From: Klebsiella pneumoniae
GTDB lineage: Bacteria > Pseudomonadota > Gammaproteobacteria > Ga0077536
Assembly: GCA_945873015.1 (NCBI GenBank)
Contig: CAMCBY010000209.1
Span: forward strand, 1 to 7,210
Direction: 5' to 3'
Length of the DNA stretch: 7,210 bases
The position numbers and the translations under genes are program-made. The notes under the pieces were generated by a model. That model had not been told where the DNA came from, searched no databases, and was given only the letters and a program-made list of their open reading frames with translations. Below, one piece after another: positions 5,973 to 7,210 of the stretch (positions are counted from its first letter, which is position 1; each line of letters starts with the position of its first letter).

Positions 5973-7210
5973 GATCAGGTACTGGCTTTAGCGCACTCGT
6001 GCTGACTTGCGCAGCCTTCACCAGTCACGCCGAGCCCACCCGCATTGAAGTGCCGCTCAATGTTCCCTATAGCCTGGTGCGCGCACAACTCGCCGAACGG
6101 GTTTTTATCGAGCCTGAGGAAACCCTGCATGCGCTGAGTGACGCCAGCGGCTGCAATAAATTGAAACTCTCGGCGCCCACGGTCGACGGCGCCCCGGCCG
6201 GCGGCATGCAGGTCGCGATGCAGATTGAAGCGCGCGGCGGCACGCCGATGCCGGGCGGCGCGTGTCTGCTGCCCTTCACCTGGCGCGGCACCGTCATCCT
6301 GCGCGAAAGCGCGCGACCTGCCGAGTCCCAGACCGCGATTGCATTTCGTATTGTCGATTCCGACATCCGCGACCAGAGCGGCAACAAAGAAACCGTGCCG
6401 GGCGTGCTGTGGGGCTGGGTCAAAAAATACGTTCATCCGCGCATCGAGGCCTTCACCTTTGAACTCGCGCCGCTCATGGGCGGCAGCCGCGAACTGTTGA
6501 GCCACGCGTTGGCCGGAGCGCCGGACTTCGCCGCCGTCAGCGCCAATTCGCTGCGTCTTGCGCGCGCCGATGGTGGCCATGACGCACTGGTGGCGACCTT
6601 CGCCTTCGACCTGCCCGAGGTCGATGTCGCGGCGCTGCCGCCGCTGCCCCACGCGCCTTTGTCGGCCAGCGAACTCATGGCCTGGGACAAACAATGGCAG
6701 GCGTGGGATGCGTTCGCGACCTGGCTCATCAAGACCGTGGCGGTGGGCGCGAGTCCGACACTGCGCGCGGAATTATCCGCAACTTTGCTCGAAGCACGTT
6801 ACGAGTTGCGCGATGCCCTCGCCAACGACAGCGTCGCCGCCGACCCGGTACGGACGCTGTTCGTGCATGCCTGGCAACGCCTCACGCCCTTGCTTGGTGA
6901 AGCGCAACTCGCGGTCGAGGGCGACGCCGCCTTGCGTTATCTTGCGCTCATCAATGCCGGCGACGCCTTGCGCGCGCTGGACACGGCTGGCAGCCAACTG
7001 GGTGTGCGTATCGATCAGGCGACGCTGCGCCAACTCGCACGCCTGCTGTTGCCCGAGGTCGACGAAGGCGCGTTGATCTATTCCGATGCATCTGATCCGG
7101 CGCTGCGCGAACTGCTGGGTTTCACGCCGGAACTGAGCGTCGCTGCGCGGCCGGTGCTGCACAACCTCGGGTGGCGGTGGCTGCTCGCCGATGCGTATGC
7201 CGGCGAGGCC
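5969..7210 (+). CDS. Large exported protein, probable lytic transglycosylase-related family (3' end outside window)
   Basis: An uninterrupted frame of 414 codons from the ATG at 5969 to the right edge, overlapping the napH stop. The N-terminus is a signal peptide: MRSGTGFSALVLTCAAF, with probable cleavage after SHA (residue 21), so the product is periplasmic. Cys14 is not in a standard lipobox (Thr at -1). Cys62 and Cys99 could form a disulfide. Recognisable stretches are FRIVDSDIRDQSG (126-138), LWGWVKKYVHPRIE (147-160), WDKQWQAWDAFATWLIK (239-255) and LRYLALINAGDALRALD (322-338). From memory these match the N-terminal two-thirds of roughly 600-residue proteins annotated as lytic transglycosylase domain proteins, whose SLT catalytic domain is at the C-terminus; that part would lie beyond base 7210 and is not seen here. 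The gene call is strong (codon use, coupling, no stops); the family call is moderate, and function is inferred. Confidence 0.75.
   Translation, partial: MRSGTGFSALVLTCAAFTSHAEPTRIEVPLNVPYSLVRAQLAERVFIEPEETLHALSDASGCNKLKLSAPTVDGAPAGGMQVAMQIEARGGTPMPGGACLLPFTWRGTVILRESARPAESQTAIAFRIVDSDIRDQSGNKETVPGVLWGWVKKYVHPRIEAFTFELAPLMGGSRELLSHALAGAPDFAAVSANSLRLARADGGHDALVATFAFDLPEVDVAALPPLPHAPLSASELMAWDKQWQAWDAFATWLIKTVAVGASPTLRAELSATLLEARYELRDALANDSVAADPVRTLFVHAWQRLTPLLGEAQLAVEGDAALRYLALINAGDALRALDTAGSQLGVRIDQATLRQLARLLLPEVDEGALIYSDASDPALRELLGFTPELSVAARPVLHNLGWRWLLADAYAGEA

Noticed and set aside
6002..6013. Lipoprotein signal at Cys14 of the exported protein
   Set aside because: The residue before Cys is Thr rather than Gly, Ala or Ser, and a standard signal peptidase I site (SHA) follows, so secretion as a soluble protein is more likely.
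5975..6694. 239-codon minus-strand frame opposite the exported protein gene
   Set aside because: The plus-strand frame from 5969 is coupled to napH, has a signal peptide and stays open for 414 codons. The antisense frame is H/R/G/Q-rich, as expected of a shadow.

Overview
The window looks like chromosomal DNA of a GC-rich proteobacterium, most likely a gammaproteobacterium. Reasons: the GC-rich third codon positions; a DUF1631-type protein and a NapG/NapH pair, both typical of Pseudomonadota; and repeated short palindromes of the REP type (core GTGCGAATTCATTCGCAC) like those of gammaproteobacterial genomes. The assignment is inferred from gene families, not from a marker gene. I saw no rRNA, tRNA, CRISPR array or transposase.

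Layout. (1) 1-534, plus strand: the 3' end of a CoxE-like von Willebrand A protein. (2) 531-613: two facing REP-type palindromes; the head of the first supplies the stop codon of the CoxE-like gene. (3) 645-2238, minus strand: a short DUF1631-like protein and, upstream of it, a 3-hydroxybutyrate dehydrogenase with its full set of catalytic and substrate residues, separated by 271 bases without a credible gene. (4) 2239-2417: divergent intergenic region with a GC-rich hairpin. (5) 2418-2681, plus strand: an 87-residue protein of unknown function. (6) 2703-3902, minus strand: a flavin-dependent monooxygenase with the acyl-CoA dehydrogenase fold, convergent with the 87-residue gene. (7) 3903-4071: intergenic region with a second, degenerate REP pair. 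(8) 4072-4314, plus strand: an 80-residue protein with two acidic helical repeats resembling TerB. (9) 4412-7210, plus strand: a tight cluster of a NapG-like Tat-exported ferredoxin, a NapH-like membrane ferredoxin, and a long exported protein that runs off the right edge.

How the genes work together. The clearest unit is 4412-7210. NapG-like and NapH-like proteins form a membrane-bound iron-sulfur electron path from quinol to the periplasm. Here they have no nitrate reductase genes beside them, and napH overlaps, by an ATGA junction, the start of a secreted protein that I provisionally place in a family of periplasmic proteins related to lytic transglycosylases. BdhA fits a polyhydroxybutyrate or ketone-body metabolism. 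The remaining genes are single units with no evident shared pathway.

The most notable points are the detached napGH pair coupled to an exported protein, the REP element that provides a gene's stop codon, and the stand-alone DUF1631 C-terminal segment.
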